Positions 1 to 12,439 of a DNA stretch of 64,000 nt are shown piece by piece. How positions within the stretch are numbered: position 1 is the stretch's first letter; every line of letters begins with the position of its first letter. The stretch covers positions 31,203,848 through 31,267,847 of the forward strand of contig NC_079512.1 of the NCBI RefSeq assembly GCF_000801105.2, read 5' to 3'. The DNA comes from Raphanus sativus (Eukaryota > Streptophyta > Magnoliopsida > Brassicales > Brassicaceae). The position numbers and the translations under genes were made by a program. The notes under the pieces were generated by a model. That model did not search any database. It was given only the letters and a program-made list of their open reading frames with translations, and was not told where the DNA came from.

Positions 1-207
1 GTGGAGAAGGAGTTGAAGAAGCACGGTTTGAAGCCGGTGACAGACACTGCAGCGAGGAGAGCTGGTGAACAGAAGTACGGGATAGTGATGAGTAAACCGA
101 AGCATAAGAAGAAGAGGAGACAAGAGATCACCAAGAGAACCAAACTCACCAATGCACATCTTCCTGAGCTCTTCCAGAGCCTTAGCGCCAGCACTTCCCG
201 TAACTGA
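1..207 (+). CDS. C-terminal end of a TFIIE beta subunit-like protein (5' partial)
   Basis: An open frame enters from the left edge and stops at 205-207, giving the last 68 residues of a protein. The tail is very basic (lysine/arginine cluster KHKKKRRQEITKRTKLTN) and is followed by the block NAHLPELFQ. From memory this matches the C-terminus of plant transcription initiation factor IIE subunit beta, which with TFIIE alpha recruits TFIIH to RNA polymerase II pre-initiation complexes in the nucleus. The frame begins at base 1, so the GTG there is not a start codon. The 3' UTR probably runs into the promoter of the next gene, about 400 bases away. The identification rests on a short tail only; another basic nuclear protein is possible. 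Confidence 0.6.
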   Translation: MEKELKKHGLKPVTDTAARRAGEQKYGIVMSKPKHKKKRRQEITKRTKLTNAHLPELFQSLSASTSRN

Positions 208-603
208 AAAACCTCATTAGTGGATTATGGATATGATTATGTGATTAAATATTCAAACTGAGCTCCTCCGAGTTTTTTTAATTTTACTCATGAACTATAT
301 TAACAGTGGAGAACAAACACAAATTGTATATGCTATGATCTTGATTTCACAAAATAGAGAAGATATATTATCTCATTACTTGAAGAAAGGTCACACACAC
401 ACCCACACTTTAAAGAGATGCATCCATTTCCGGAATCAAAGGCACAACAAGTTAAATGATGTTGTAGTTCTCATCTTTTGGTCCTTGTCCAATCTCGGTA
501 GTCTTTTTAAAAAAAACAGACACTGAAGTGTAGTCACTGGAACATACATAACTAGACAAGACCCATAAAAAACAGACACTTCTCTGTATCCTTATTGCAA
601 TGT

Positions 604-679
604 TGGGCCCATAACTAGACCAAGCCCAATGTAAAGCAAACCTGTCGGAAACAGATAATTCTGAAAAGTGAAAACCCTA
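604..679 (+). promoter_or_regulatory. Site II and telo-box motifs upstream of ABCE2
   Basis: TGGGCC at 604-609, an inverse copy AGCCCA at 623-628 and a telo-box AAACCCTA at 672-679 lie upstream of the ABCE2 transcript. In plants the combination of site II elements with a telo-box is typical of ribosome-biogenesis and translation genes, which fits a ribosome-recycling factor. The motifs are seen; their function here is inferred. Confidence 0.6.
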
Positions 680-1284
680 CCTCTTAAGTTTTTTTTTTTC
701 TTTTAGTGTTTCAATTGTGCAAAAAAGAAAAAGAACTCTCAGGTCAGGGTGCGTGTGCTCTCCGCTGGCTCCTTAAAAAAGAATCGGCACACGCTTCTTC
801 ACTTGGATCTTCCTCAGAGCTGTCAATCTGAATCTCTCAATCAATCTCAGGTCCTTTCTCATATTCTCCCTTTCTCATCGTTTGATATTTTTTTTTTTGA
901 TTTCATGGTCGTGTTTGGTACTCCATCGATTACTAGTTTTGTTTCACATCTGGAAGTGAATCGAAACCTTCGATATTTGGGCAAGTTTCAACCTTTGTAG
1001 TTATCTCTGTTGATGTGTGGTCGAATTTGTTATTTATTGTCACACTTTGAAGTTATGAATAATTTTTTTTGACGATTTAGATTTTGCATGAAAACTGCTG
1101 CATCAATTATTGTTAAAATCTGGGGGGTGGGGGGGTATTCAGTAATCAAATCATTTTTCTTTGCTCTGATTGTGAGTGGAATCATAATTCTAGTTACGAG
1201 CTTTTGTTATTGATTTATAATTATTGAATCTTCGTCAGGCTGTTAATCTGTTGATTTTTATTTGTTTTCTTAGATCTTTGAGAG

Positions 1285-3971
1285 ATGGCCGATCGGTTGA
1301 CACGTATTGCTATCGTGAGTTCAGACCGTTGCAAGCCTAAGAAATGTCGCCAAGAGTGTAAGAAGAGCTGTCCTGTGGTCAAGACAGGTGCCTTTTTCTT
1401 CTTATTCCAATTTTTGAATTTGTGTTCTTGCATATGGATTTCCTATTGCTGTTGTGTCATTTACTCGGTTGCTTATGTCCAGTGACTGCATGGCCAATTA
1501 GTTGCCAACCTGCCACCCACCCTATACATATTAACATATGTTATTATTCTTAGGAAAACTTTGTATTGAGGTGACTGTTGCTTCCAAGGTTGCTTTTATC
1601 TCAGAGGAGTTGTGCATTGGTTGCGGTATTTGTGTCAAGGTATGTCCTTATTTCTAAAACCCGAATATACCTCTCTCTCTCTCTCTACATGTACCCAAAA
1701 CTGGGGACACTGTAACACCTTCTGCTGTTGTTACAATTGCAGAAATGCCCTTTTGAAGCTATTCAGATTATCAATCTCCCCCGAGACTTGGAGAAAGATA
1801 CGACCCATCGCTATGGGCCTAACACTTTCAAGCTGCACAGGCTCCCTGTTCCAAGGCCAGGGCAGGTCTTAGGGTTGGTTGGGACTAATGGTATTGGAAA
1901 GTCAACTGCTCTCAAAATTTTGGCGGGGAAGCTCAAACCAAATTTGGGCCGATTCTCTGTAATAACTTTCTCTTAGGAATTTAAGTATATGATCTTTTAT
2001 TTGTAAGCTCTGTCTTTTTGACGATTTGAGATATATAATTAGTTTCCTTCTTGTGCAGAACCCTCCAGACTGGCAAGAGATCTTGACTCACTTCCGTGGG
2101 TCAGAACTTCAAAACTACTTCACTCGTATTCTTGAAGATAATATAAAGGTATAGTGTAAATTTTTGACATTTAATTTTGTTTCTAGAGGGTGTGCTTTAA
2201 TGACACAAGTTTGTGGTATCCGGTCCTGACAGGCCATCATTAAGCCACAATATGTGGACCACATCCCGAAAGCTGTTCGAGGCAATGTTGGAGAGGTCCT
2301 AGACCAGAAGGACGAGAGAAACATGAAGGCAGAGCTGTGTGCTGATCTGGAGCTGAACCAGGTCATTGATCGTGATGTTGTGAATTTATCTGGTGGTGAG
2401 CTTCAGAGGTTTGCTATCGCTGTTGTTGCCATACAAAACGCTGAGATCTACATGTTTGATGAGCCTTCTAGTTACCTTGATGTTAAGCAACGACTCAAAG
2501 CTGCTCAAGTTGTTCGTTCTCTCCTCAGGCCTAATAGGTTCATCTTCTGATTATTTCATCTAAATGGGATTATTATAAGATAACCCACTTAAAGTGTTTT
2601 TTTCCTATTTTCCAGCTACGTCATTGTGGTGGAGCATGATCTCAGTGTTCTTGACTACTTGTCCGATTTCATTTGCTGTCTGTATGGGAAACCAGGAGCC
2701 TACGGTGTGGTGACTCTCCCTTTCTCTGTCAGAGAAGGAATCAACATTTTCTTGGCTGGGTTTGTTCCCACTGAAAATCTACGTTTTAGAGATGAATCTC
2801 TGACCTTCAAGGTAAACTTTTTTTCTTTCTTTTTGATGGTGGCAGCGGTTCACAAAGATAATCAACGTTGTGTGTGTTATGATGGTTGTTCTTTTGTTGT
2901 GAAGGTTTCTGAGACTCCACAAGAAAGTGCTGAGGAAATACAGTCGTACGCTAGGTACAAGTACCCAACCATGACCAAAACACAAGGAAACTTCAGGCTG
3001 AAAGTGTCAGAAGGTGAATTCACCGACTCCCAGATTATTGTTATGCTTGGGGAGAATGGTACAGGGAAGACAACGTTTATCCGGATGCTGGTATTCTCCT
3101 TCCTCCATGATATCTTCTTCTCTTTTGGTTAGTGAGTGCTGGCTGGACTTCTAAACTTGTATTTTTGCAGGCGGGTTTGTTGAAACCTGACGAGATTGAA
3201 GGATCAGACATAGAGATTCCCGAATTCAATGTTTCTTACAAGCCACAGAAGATCAGTCCCAAGTTCGAGAATTCAGTTAGACACTTGCTACATCAGAAGA
3301 TTCGGGATTCTTACATGCACCCTCAGTTTGTGTCGGACGTGATGAAACCACTGCAGATTGAGCAGCTGATGGATCAACAAGTCGTCAATCTCTCAGGAGG
3401 AGAGTTGCAAAGGGTTGCATTAGCTCTGTGCCTCGGAAAGGTTAGAGTATTTTTGTGTTAGAATCATAGCTTTGTCCTTAGTGGTGATCTCATCATGCAT
3501 ACACAAACTTTGTGAATCCCTTTTGCAGCCTGCGGATATATACCTGATCGATGAGCCAAGTGCATATCTCGATTCAGAGCAGCGTATTGTGGCGTCTAAA
3601 GTCATCAAGCGGTTCATTCTCCACGCGAAGAAAACCGCATTTGTAGTTGAGCATGACTTTATAATGGCTACCTATCTGGCAGACCGAGTCATCGTCTATG
3701 AAGGACAACCATCCATTGATTGTGTCGCAAATTGTCCTCAGTCACTGCTCACTGGGATGAATCTCTTTTTATCCGTAAGTGTCCTAATCACTTTCTTCAA
3801 GAGGAATGGAACTAATGTTTGGTGCTAATGATTTATATATTTACCCTGCAGCATCTGAACATCACCTTCAGAAGGGATCCCACAAATTTCAGACCAAGAA
3901 TCAACAAATTAGAGTCGACTAAAGACAGGGAGCAAAAGTCTGCAGGCTCGTACTACTACTTGGACGATTAA
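1285..3971 (+). CDS. ABCE2: ABCE2/RLI2, ABC-type ribosome recycling factor
   Basis: Ten coding exons join in frame to 605 residues: 1285-1387, 1554-1639, 1743-1958, 2059-2148, 2233-2537, 2616-2811, 2905-3090, 3171-3440, 3529-3774, 3852-3971. All introns are GT-AG. A 5' UTR intron probably spans 851-1273. The protein splits post-termination ribosomes and is needed in translation and 40S maturation. It has an N-terminal cysteine-rich Fe-S domain (CKPKKC..C..C and [12 protein letters not shown], about residues 15-66), NBD1 with Walker [10 protein letters not shown] at 110-118 and LSGGE at 217-221, and NBD2 with Walker [10 protein letters not shown] at 381-389 and LSGGE at 468-472. The C-terminus YYYLDD is characteristic. 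No break was found. Paralogue ABCE1 is the alternative, but synteny with CYP707A1 favours ABCE2 (At4g19210). Confidence 0.95.
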
Positions 3972-5384
3972 GACAACTACCATGAGGTTCTTAATCTCTA
4001 TAACCCAATGATCGTTTTGTCAATCACACAGCATTTTATGGAGAGGCGAATATCTGAAATGATTGTTGTTCTCTCTTTGTTTCCTTTATGGGTTCATCAC
4101 AGAACATAGGACATGATCACAAATCATTGCGAGTTACATGAAGGTGTTTTGATGTGAGGAAGTTGATCTAAATGAGCTCGAGATGATATATTTTGCGATG
4201 TTTTCTGAGTTCCTTAGGAGATGTTACTCTTCTCAAATCTTTTGATTGTTGTTCATCAGTTTTTGAGCAATAATAAGAGTTTCTGAATCTTTTTTTTAAC
4301 CTTTGTTTCTTTTGGCTTTTCTACTTTCTGAGCTGTTAATCTACTGTTGTATTTGGATTTCATAAGGAATGAACTGCCTATTATTTATTTTCCTTGCGGT
4401 TATATAGACTTGTCATATAGCGTAGTTCCAAGCATCAGTTGATCTCACCCCTGAGTTTAAACACCAATTGATTTTGCATCACTAAGAGATAACATGAAAG
4501 TCTCTGTAACCACGGTGGAAGGATTCACCTAAAGAAAGATCTTCAAGAGAAAGGCACAAGCTGAGATATAACGCATGAGAAAGTCGTCACATTATCAGCT
4601 TCTTGTCCTGAACCAGTAATCAACTTGAAGTAGTTCAAACACTTTCCTTGAATAACTATTTGCGAGACATTTAGTCACGATTGGGTTCCAAGGAACAATG
4701 TCTCAGGGCTCCATATGTGTGGAATACACACTCCACAGAGCTCAAATCCTCGCATTTTTGCATTCATCAGTGTATTGCATAAGTTAGAATTAGATATCAA
4801 ACCAGCCTCTATTTCCAAACAATGAACTAGTGGACATATTTTCGAAAGATTTATACTAGATAATAACGCCGAGAAATAGCGTTTGATGAATCAAATTACT
4901 ATACCATATAAAATTTCTAATTGGGTCTCTACCTGATCTAAGTAATTGGGCTTTTCCTAATTTGTTGTCGCAACTAATTATTTATGCATCTCTATTGTCT
5001 ATGGTTTTTAGTAATTATTTGTTTGGTACATGAATTCGCATCTCTTCACCCCATTTTCTTCTTTTAAAATAGAACTGAGTATTCTAAATTATATAAATTA
5101 GTGATGGATATTAACAATTTCACTCAATATGAAAAGAAATAAACATAAGATAACTGCATCGTAGTTGTGCGATTAGTTTGACAAGAGACATTATTTATCA
5201 GAAATTGAATAAAATCTTGAAATTTTGTTTAGGTACCAATGGCTCTTGAACATATGATCTTTGGCGATTAAAAATAACTCAGAATCATAATGTTTAAATA
5301 GTTTATTGGGGTAATGATTAGTTATAGTCTCTCCCAGATAGTACTGTACCCGTTACCTCTCCCAAAGTATTTGCATATAAATGT
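3972..5384. other. ABCE2 3' UTR and gene-free intergenic DNA
   Basis: The first 300 or so bases are the likely ABCE2 3' UTR, with AATAAT-type polyadenylation signals near 4268. Beyond that I see no coding exon, RNA gene or clear repeat. Confidence 0.6.
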
Positions 5385-5626
5385 TATTCTATCTGTTTCA
5401 TTTTAACTATTGTTTTAGAGTTGTGTATGTATATTAAAAAATTATTTAATTTTTTATATATTCTATATAAAATATTGTTATCCATATATCTATTTATATT
5501 TTGACCAATATAAAAATAGACTAAAAATAAAGTTAATAAATTATACATTAAAATACTAAAATAATATCTATTTTATAATAAAAAATTTCTTTTTACAACA
5601 ACGCTTGATAAGAAACGGAGAGAGTA
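5385..5626. mobile_element. Short MITE with degenerate terminal inverted repeats
   Basis: The left end (TCTATCTGTTTCATTTTAAC) matches, with several mismatches, the reverse complement of the right end (CTCTCTCCGTTTCTTATCAA), and the match continues into TTGTTTTAG/TTGTTGTAA. The interior is AT-rich and non-coding. This is the layout of a ~240-bp MITE; the ends resemble those of the elements at 29549 and 63423. No clean target-site duplication was seen. Confidence 0.6.
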
Positions 5627-7478
5627 GTAATTTGTTATAGTTATAAGTATTATCGATCGCTTTTTGTGTTATTCGAAATGAATCTTATTACTAAATCTGA
5701 TTTAAACTGCATTAATTGCCGTTAACTACATAGGTTTATTAATGCAGATTGACTTTCTATAACGTGTGACGTACACCAGCTTTCGCGCTATCAAACTAAC
5801 CATACCACTTGTCTTCTACAGTACTAGTACATTCATATCAAGCTCCTTTTTGTCTATATTAAAGTCAAAACATCATTTTATGTCATCAAAACACCTTATA
5901 ATGAGTGACTCATGAATGATGATCGAGTTGTTTTAGTATTAATATCAAGGATTCGAATAGTAACATGCAGCACAATTGCAAAAAAAACTACGATGTTGTT
6001 TTAGTTGTAACAAAAAAATATTTTTGTTTATTTTTATTTTTTTATCAAAAAAACAAAAATATATAGCTATATAGATATATACTTGTTGTTAAAAAAAACT
6101 ATATAAATATATGTAAAGATTTTTATTGTTATTAGTGGTGGTGCGGGCGAAGGTTCTAAGTTTCGCAGTTAAACACATGAAGCTATGATTGATTTTTAGG
6201 ATTTAGTGTATTATATTTATAATTAATTTGTCCTGATTGAGTAATGTATTGAGCAATTATTAGATATGCGTTGACATACGATGTTAAGTAATTATATAAT
6301 GACTATGCATCCAAAGTTAGTACGAATCTATCATAAAAATGATTAAGTAAAGGCAAATTAGCTGGTAAACCCATGATCGGCAGGCATGTGGATGAGTTTT
6401 GCCTATTATAACAGGATACAACTGACAAATTATATACATTTTATTTTAACTAATGCTTTTGCCACTTTTATGATATATGCACCAAAATTTAGCAAAAAAA
6501 ACAAACTAATCATTGATAACTGGTTCAATCAATAATATTGGTTAAATATGTACTTATGATCACGGGAGTATTTATATATTTTAATAAGTTACTAGATAAA
6601 CATACACATCATAGTAAATATATATACTCATATAAGTTGTTGAAATATAGTATTTTGAAAATATTATGAGTGCACGATCTTCCCTTTTTTGGACAACAGT
6701 GCATGAGCTAGTTAAATCAAATTTGCTAATCGTGTAAAGCCTGGTATCAAGTATCAACTTGTACATGAATTACATTGGCCAATTAGCGTTTAACTTTTTC
6801 TTTGGTAAAATGTTAGATTATCATATTATTACCAAATTTTCTGCGTTTAACTTTTATTATATAGCTTTATGAACTTTGGTTGGAAGTTTAAACTTAAAAC
6901 AACATAACATTGATGGTTCGAACTACCAAAGGTTCTCATGCAGGCTTTACTATTTGTTTTATTCTGCAAAAGCTTATCAAAGCATTAAACTTTCTTGTGA
7001 TGGTAATTTAACAAATTTTATAAGAGGAATGATACTTTTTCCTTTTGGAAAAATAATGAATTATTAGTTTTATACTTACATTTTCTTATATAATATTTCC
7101 AACTATCATTTTGTCTTGTCTAATTTGTATGCATCCCAATATGTATAATGAACTTTTATATACTGAAATGCAAAATTATATAAAATTATGTATTCCAGCA
7201 TGCTAAAATAAATTAAAAATTGGTGCGACAACTAGCACCTTGGAGTGAAGAGAAAACTATCCATGGTTTCAAACTTTCAATACATACCGCCTCGTTAAGC
7301 CCATTGTTCTGTTCTGTCTCTATGGATTCATTTTCATATGTTTGGTAACGTAATTACTAGTCATATTTTTGTGTGGTATAGGGATAATGTTGTTCTTTTG
7401 TATTTATTCAGTTATTCATGTTTACCATTATTGCTATAGAAAAACGTCTTTATATATAAAGATTTACATATTAATATA
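5627..7478. other. Gene-free AT-rich DNA
   Basis: No conserved frame, RNA gene or well-bounded repeat is visible. Short open frames here have no recognisable protein signature. Confidence 0.55.
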
Positions 7479-8730
7479 CTAGGACCGGCCCGCCCTACGG
7501 GCGGGATGTAAGAAATGTTGATTGTATGTGAGGATTTTCGAAACGGAAATAAACATATGATCTAATATACCAGAGCACTCCAAGAATGTTTGTGTTGTTG
7601 CAGGACACGCAAGTAAAAGATCAGCAGTTCTTTGGAGAGTTGACAAAAAAAAAATAGTTCTTTGGAACTTATTGTGCACAGGAGCAGGAAATGTAACACC
7701 AGTTTTTGTCTATCTTTGATTCTATTATGTATTTACCTATATTGTAGATGGTTATTTGTTTATGTTTTATTTTGTTTTATATTTTTAAAATTTTATGTTT
7801 TGATTATTTATTTAGTTTTCATTAACTGTTAACTGTTAGCGGTTAGAAATTATTCTACATGAAAAACATATAATATATCATTTTCTCATAAAACTCAAAC
7901 GTCAACGTAAACTTGATATTTAGAATGTTTTGGCGTAAGTAAAATAATACAATCGATGGTAAAAAGACTATATTGTCAAATATTCCAAGTCCGTAAGAAG
8001 GTATTTTGTATTCAAGATGTTCTTTAGTATTTTTATTATTTTGATATGTTTTTGTTTTTATTTATGGTTAAATATTATGAGATACTGTACTATTTTAATT
8101 ATTATTTCTCTTTCTGTTGTGATTTTAAATTCTAGAAAATATATCTAAAACTATTGTTGTTATTATTCTTAGATCATAAATTTATGTAATCATTTAAAAC
8201 TATTATTTATATATAGTTGTGATGGTTATACAATTTTAAAATGTTTATTGGATTATATATAGTAAGCAGAGTATAGTTCTTATTGCTCGTGTGGTCTTTA
8301 GACTCGAACTATATTTGAATTTCTTGGTATTTTTATTATTATTATAAATTTTATTATTTTAAAAATTAATGAAAAAGTGAATAGTTAAATCTTTATAATT
8401 AGACAATTATTTTATATATGGCAAACGTAATGGCTATGCATTGCAAAGCTATGGGTAATCCTATAAATTGTCGATCATTGCCAAAGAAAAATAGTGGATC
8501 TGCAATCCATATTAAGTCCATGGCCTCAAGAGCAATTGAAAGATATTATTTTAGTTAAGGTGAGTTCTTACGTAGACCTATTGTTTCAGAAGCATCATGA
8601 ACTATTTTTCCTTTGAACTGTCTTTAACACCTCATTACTTCTCTAACCACGTAGCAAGTAAGACGCTTTTAGTTAAGAGTTTATAGAGCAACATTTCTAC
8701 ATTTGGTTACTCTATAAAGGTGGGGATTGA

Positions 8731-8840
8731 TATATTACACACACATATCTGACTATATACATTTAGTATATTACACACACATATCTCCTCATTGTTTTAT
8801 TATATGTTATTTTATTTTAATATATTACACACACATATCT
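8731..8840 (+). repeat. Three copies of a 20-bp direct repeat
   Basis: TATATTACACACACATATCT occurs at 8731-8750, 8767-8786 and 8821-8840, exactly conserved, inside the Helitron. Function unknown. Confidence 0.9.
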
Positions 8841-9101
8841 GACTATATACTACATATTAAAAATTAGCAAAAGTATTACGCACAATACAATAACACGTTT
8901 ATCTATCTCACCAACCGGTTTGGTTCATGAATACACATCTGAACAGCGATGTGTTTGGTTGGCTTTTAGTCAAAGTTGCTCACTTTGCCTATAAAGAAGC
9001 AAATCTCCCACCTTTTCATGGCTTCTTCTTGTTTCCTTCGTCAGATTCTTTTCTCTTCTTTTCATGACTTCCATATCGATCAGATCATCTATGACCTATA
9101 G

Positions 9102-10310
9102 ACCTTTCTTCCCGCAGAATCTGACTTGCTTGCTCCTTCAGAACTAATGGCCCAGAAGTGGATCCAGGTACAATAACGTCCCATCCCTCAGAACCAAGTG
9201 TATGTTTTACCATTCTCTTCCCCTGCATGAAAAAAATAATAATGATCAGGAAGATTTACATAGAAAAGAGTTGACATAAGTGAGAGAAGGAAGTAACCTT
9301 CTGTTTCAAGTAGGTCTCTCTCTCGCCACGGTAGTAGTTCATTTCCAATGGCTAAACATTCTTCCTGCTTCCAACCCGATAGACCTACTTGATGAACACC
9401 CAAGACCAAAGCATCTAGAGGATAATTCCAGGAGGAAACATTTTATGATTTCACATCTTTCGCCAGTTGAAAAGCTCCTCCCATAGTTTCAAGAGCGTTG
9501 AGGAATCTACTCAAAACCATTGTCAAGAGAAGTGAAGCGGAGAAATAAAGCTCAAAAATAAATAAAAAATCTTAGGCAGACCTGCTTAGTAGAACAAAAA
9601 AAGCAGTCCTCGAGGCCAATCTCACAAAGGCGCCACTATTCAAAGGTAGCAAACTATATAAATTAAACAAACATCTACATTGATAATGCTGGAATTGAGT
9701 TTTTTTTTTAAAGCTCACCTTCTGGCGCATTGCAATGGCAGTATCAGGAGCATCATTTCTTAAGCCACTATTGAGTTCCTTAACAATTGTTTCTCTTAGA
9801 GAAGCCAGAGAATGCATAGTTTTAATCAACTCCAAAACATTGGTTGATTCTCCTGTTGCGTCAAGGCGCTGGTAAATATAAAATTTATGCAGTCAAGACT
9901 CACGAAAGAGACTGCAATATAACAAACTTTACAATGATGTGATCTATGGACCCATACAGTGAGAGAGCTTACCTCTTTACATTCAAAAAACAGACTGAGA
10001 GAAGAAAGACCTCTCTCATCCATAGATATTTTCATAGAATCAAGTTGTTCAGTGAGGCTGCAACAAAAGACACAATGGCGCTATTACCTTCTATTGATAA
10101 AAAAAAATAGAGTTGGCTTCAGAAAGTTCCGATGCTACCTTCCAGCATTCAAGAAATCCTTAAGCTCATTATGGAATATTTTGAACTGCTACACAAAGTC
10201 TCCACTGTATTTTCCTGGATTTTCAGTGATTCCATTTCTTCTGTTGCAATTAGATCTTCTGGACCCGCATTCCAGTGAAGCTTGTTTTCTATGGTATGCT
10301 TGATCTCTTG
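9102..10310 (-). pseudogene. Captured fragment of phosphoglucan/alpha-glucan water dikinase (PWD/GWD3-like)
   Basis: Read on the minus strand from 10310 down, exon-like blocks follow in protein order: QEIKHTIENKLHWNAGPED (10310 down to about 10139, also holding QFKIFHNELKDF), SLTEQLDSMKISMDERGLSS (about 10059-9973), [18 protein letters not shown] and [19 protein letters not shown] (about 9871-9720), RFLNALETMGG then [20 protein letters not shown] and [17 protein letters not shown] (about 9530-9295), and finally [15 protein letters not shown] (about 9200-9130). These belong to starch-phosphorylating dikinases that act on glucan in plastids; wording fits PWD better than GWD1. The copy is dead: an in-frame TAG replaces the Glu codon of the DFVEQF block, another stop follows AKDVKS, there are frameshifts, and a deletion fuses the last two blocks. 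Introns are retained, so capture was at the DNA level. Confidence 0.8.
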
Positions 10311-10880
10311 CTGTAACAAAGATGTGTTAACATGAATACTAATATAGTAACAGGTGAAAGGAGTATTAGTACCTTTCGATTGCATCATCCTAGCCTAAAT
10401 TCTCTATTATCAGATGCGGAGAAGCTTTCCGTTGGAGATTTAACCGGCACTGCCTCTACAGAAGCCGAAGCAGGCTTCGAAATTCTCTTTGGTGGTTGCA
10501 GAATCAGGATCAGAATCGAGAAGCGGGTTTTGACGTACCATTGTCGGAGGAAGGATATGTTTGAATACGTCAGGATGATTTCAAGAGAACAGCGTTCTAA
10601 GGAAGAAGATGCAGTAAATTGAGATAGTGTATAATGGAATCAATGAGCACTTTAAGAAGATGATTGTGTAACAGGTGAAAATCAGGCTCTGAGGAAGAAG
10701 ATGAATCGAAACCCTAGAGTTGGAGCTTCATCGTAACGGCGGAGAAGAGCAGTGCTTCAACAGAAAATGAAACGCTGAGTTTCATGAATGGGACACGTGT
10801 CGACGTCTGGATACTCGAATTAGTGACATGGATGCTGATGTGTCAGCAGGAGAGATCCAACCTTACTTTATATAAATAGA

Positions 10881-11273
10881 TAAGGAAAATAGATGGTCGG
10901 TAAACAAATTTAGAGTTGACTTCTGAGCCCGATAAAAAGAAATACGTCAATGTCTTTGGGGTTTCGAATGACATGGCAAAATTGATTTGGAAATCAAATT
11001 AGAACAAGAGAAATTGCACCTTATATGCAAAACGTTCTCACTAATTAGTTGAATACACCAAATCCCACAAGCTGGTGTCTTGATTGCTAGACTCCCAAGT
11101 TTTTTGTTTTAGGCAACTGCCTAATTTCCACGTTCTCTTAGTATTTTGAGTCAATTGACTCTTTTCTTTATACCAAAGGAAGTAAACAATTTATTCTCGA
11201 AAGTTTTATTAAAATTTATATGAAAAATTCAAGGTTAAAATCGCATAAAAATCTTTAAAGTAGCACCTACTAA
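10881..11273. other. Gene-free spacer
   Basis: AT-rich sequence between a Helitron end and a MITE; nothing recognised. Confidence 0.5.
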
Positions 11274-11510
11274 GGACATCTCCAAACTCACTTTATTTTT
11301 CACTCTAATGGTACTTTATTTCTCATTCTATAATAGAGTGAAAAATAGATTTACTCTAAATATAAAGTACCAAATATAAAGTAAGTTGTTTTTTTTGTTC
11401 ATCATTCTATTTTCTATTCTAAAATATAGTATCATTGGAGCAAACTTCAATTCTATTATAGAGTCACTCTATTTTACAGTAGAAAATAGAATAAATCATT
11501 GAAGATGGTC
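11274..11510. mobile_element. PIF/Harbinger-like MITE with TAA target duplication
   Basis: The left end GGACATCTCCAA and right end TTGAAGATGGTC are near-perfect inverted repeats. TAA stands on both sides (11271-11273 and 11511-11513), the TWA duplication typical of PIF/Harbinger elements. The 237-bp AT-rich interior is non-coding. Confidence 0.75.
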
Positions 11511-11567
11511 TAACACTTTAAATCTTGATTTTTTTTAATAGTACCTTAAACATTCAAGGTGGCACTG

Positions 11568-12241
11568 GTATCACAAAAAATCTTCAAAATGACTTATTTG
11601 TTCACCAAGTAAAAAATGGACCTGCTATACAAATAAATGTGATGATATGTCCATTTTTTCTAGAAAATGATTATTAAACTAAAAAAATAAATAAAAATCA
11701 AAAAATTAAATAAAAATCAGAAAACTAAATTAAATTTCAGAAAATTAAATACAATTTTAGAAAATAATATAAAATTTTAAAATAAATTGGAGTTAATTAA
11801 TATACAGAAAACTAAAAAAATTCAAAAAAAAATATTGTGATTAAATTAAATTGCAGAAATTAAATAAAATTCATAAAATTAAAAGAATAAAGAAAAAAAT
11901 CACAAGTTGTTTTTTTGTAAAAAAAAATAAGTTCAAAATATTTTTTATTACAAGATTTTTTTTTTAAAGAAAACAAATATATCATCATTGAAAATAACAA
12001 TTTCAAACATATCAGTGATGGTGATGTTGGTTTTATTTTTGTTTTCTTTTATTTTCTGTATTTTTGTTTAGTTTTCTGATTTTTTATTTAATTTTCTGAC
12101 TCATTATTTAATTTTTATTTATTTTTAATTAAATAACTATTCTTTCAGAAAAAAACAATATATCATTACATTTACCTATAAAGCAAGTTAATTTTTTTAC
12201 TTGATGAACAACTAAGCCATCTTGAAGGTATTTTGTGATAC
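11568..12241. repeat. 674-bp foldback (long inverted repeat)
   Basis: The left arm from GTATCACAAAAAATCTTCAA is matched, at roughly three quarters identity by eye, by the reverse complement of the right arm ending at 12241. The match extends inward for about 300 bases on each side, through the motif TCAGAAAACTAAA, to a centre near 11905. The transcript would form one long hairpin. It could be a foldback transposon or hairpin MITE. No target duplication was identified. Confidence 0.75.
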
Positions 12242-12391
12242 AAATCTATTCTACTAAAATAAGAATATGATATTGATAAATGTTATGTCCAACTGTGTAT
12301 TTTATTTATTTAAGAGACTATTCTATCAAATTAAATTAATATTGAACACAAATATGATTATTAAAAACTAAATATAAAAAATTAAAAATTT

Positions 12392-12393
<2 letters not shown>

Positions 12394-12437
<44 letters not shown>
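12394..12437. repeat. (AT)n microsatellite
   Basis: Uninterrupted AT dinucleotides. A second tract of similar length lies at 12989-13036 and a shorter one at about 12787-12806. Confidence 0.95.

Positions 12438-12439
<2 letters not shown>

Larger units (their letters stand above)
7479..10880 (-). mobile_element. Helitron carrying captured dikinase exons
   Basis: On the minus strand the 3' end is a perfect 7-bp hairpin (CCCGCCC-GTA-GGGCGGG, 7488-7504), ten bases, then CTAG followed by T at 7479/7478, as expected for a Helitron CTRR terminus inserted in an AT dinucleotide. The proposed 5' end is TCTATTTATATAAAG preceded by A at 10880/10881. No target duplication is expected. The 3.4-kb interior holds decayed exons of a glucan water dikinase and no rep/helicase, so the element is non-autonomous. 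The 3' end is well supported; the 5' end is less certain. Confidence 0.75.

Noticed and set aside
10332..10622. Plus-strand 96-residue frame
   Set aside because: Lies in the Helitron with no recognisable protein; the minus strand here may be 5' cargo (MVRQNPLLDSDPDS...) but it is frameshifted and unidentified.
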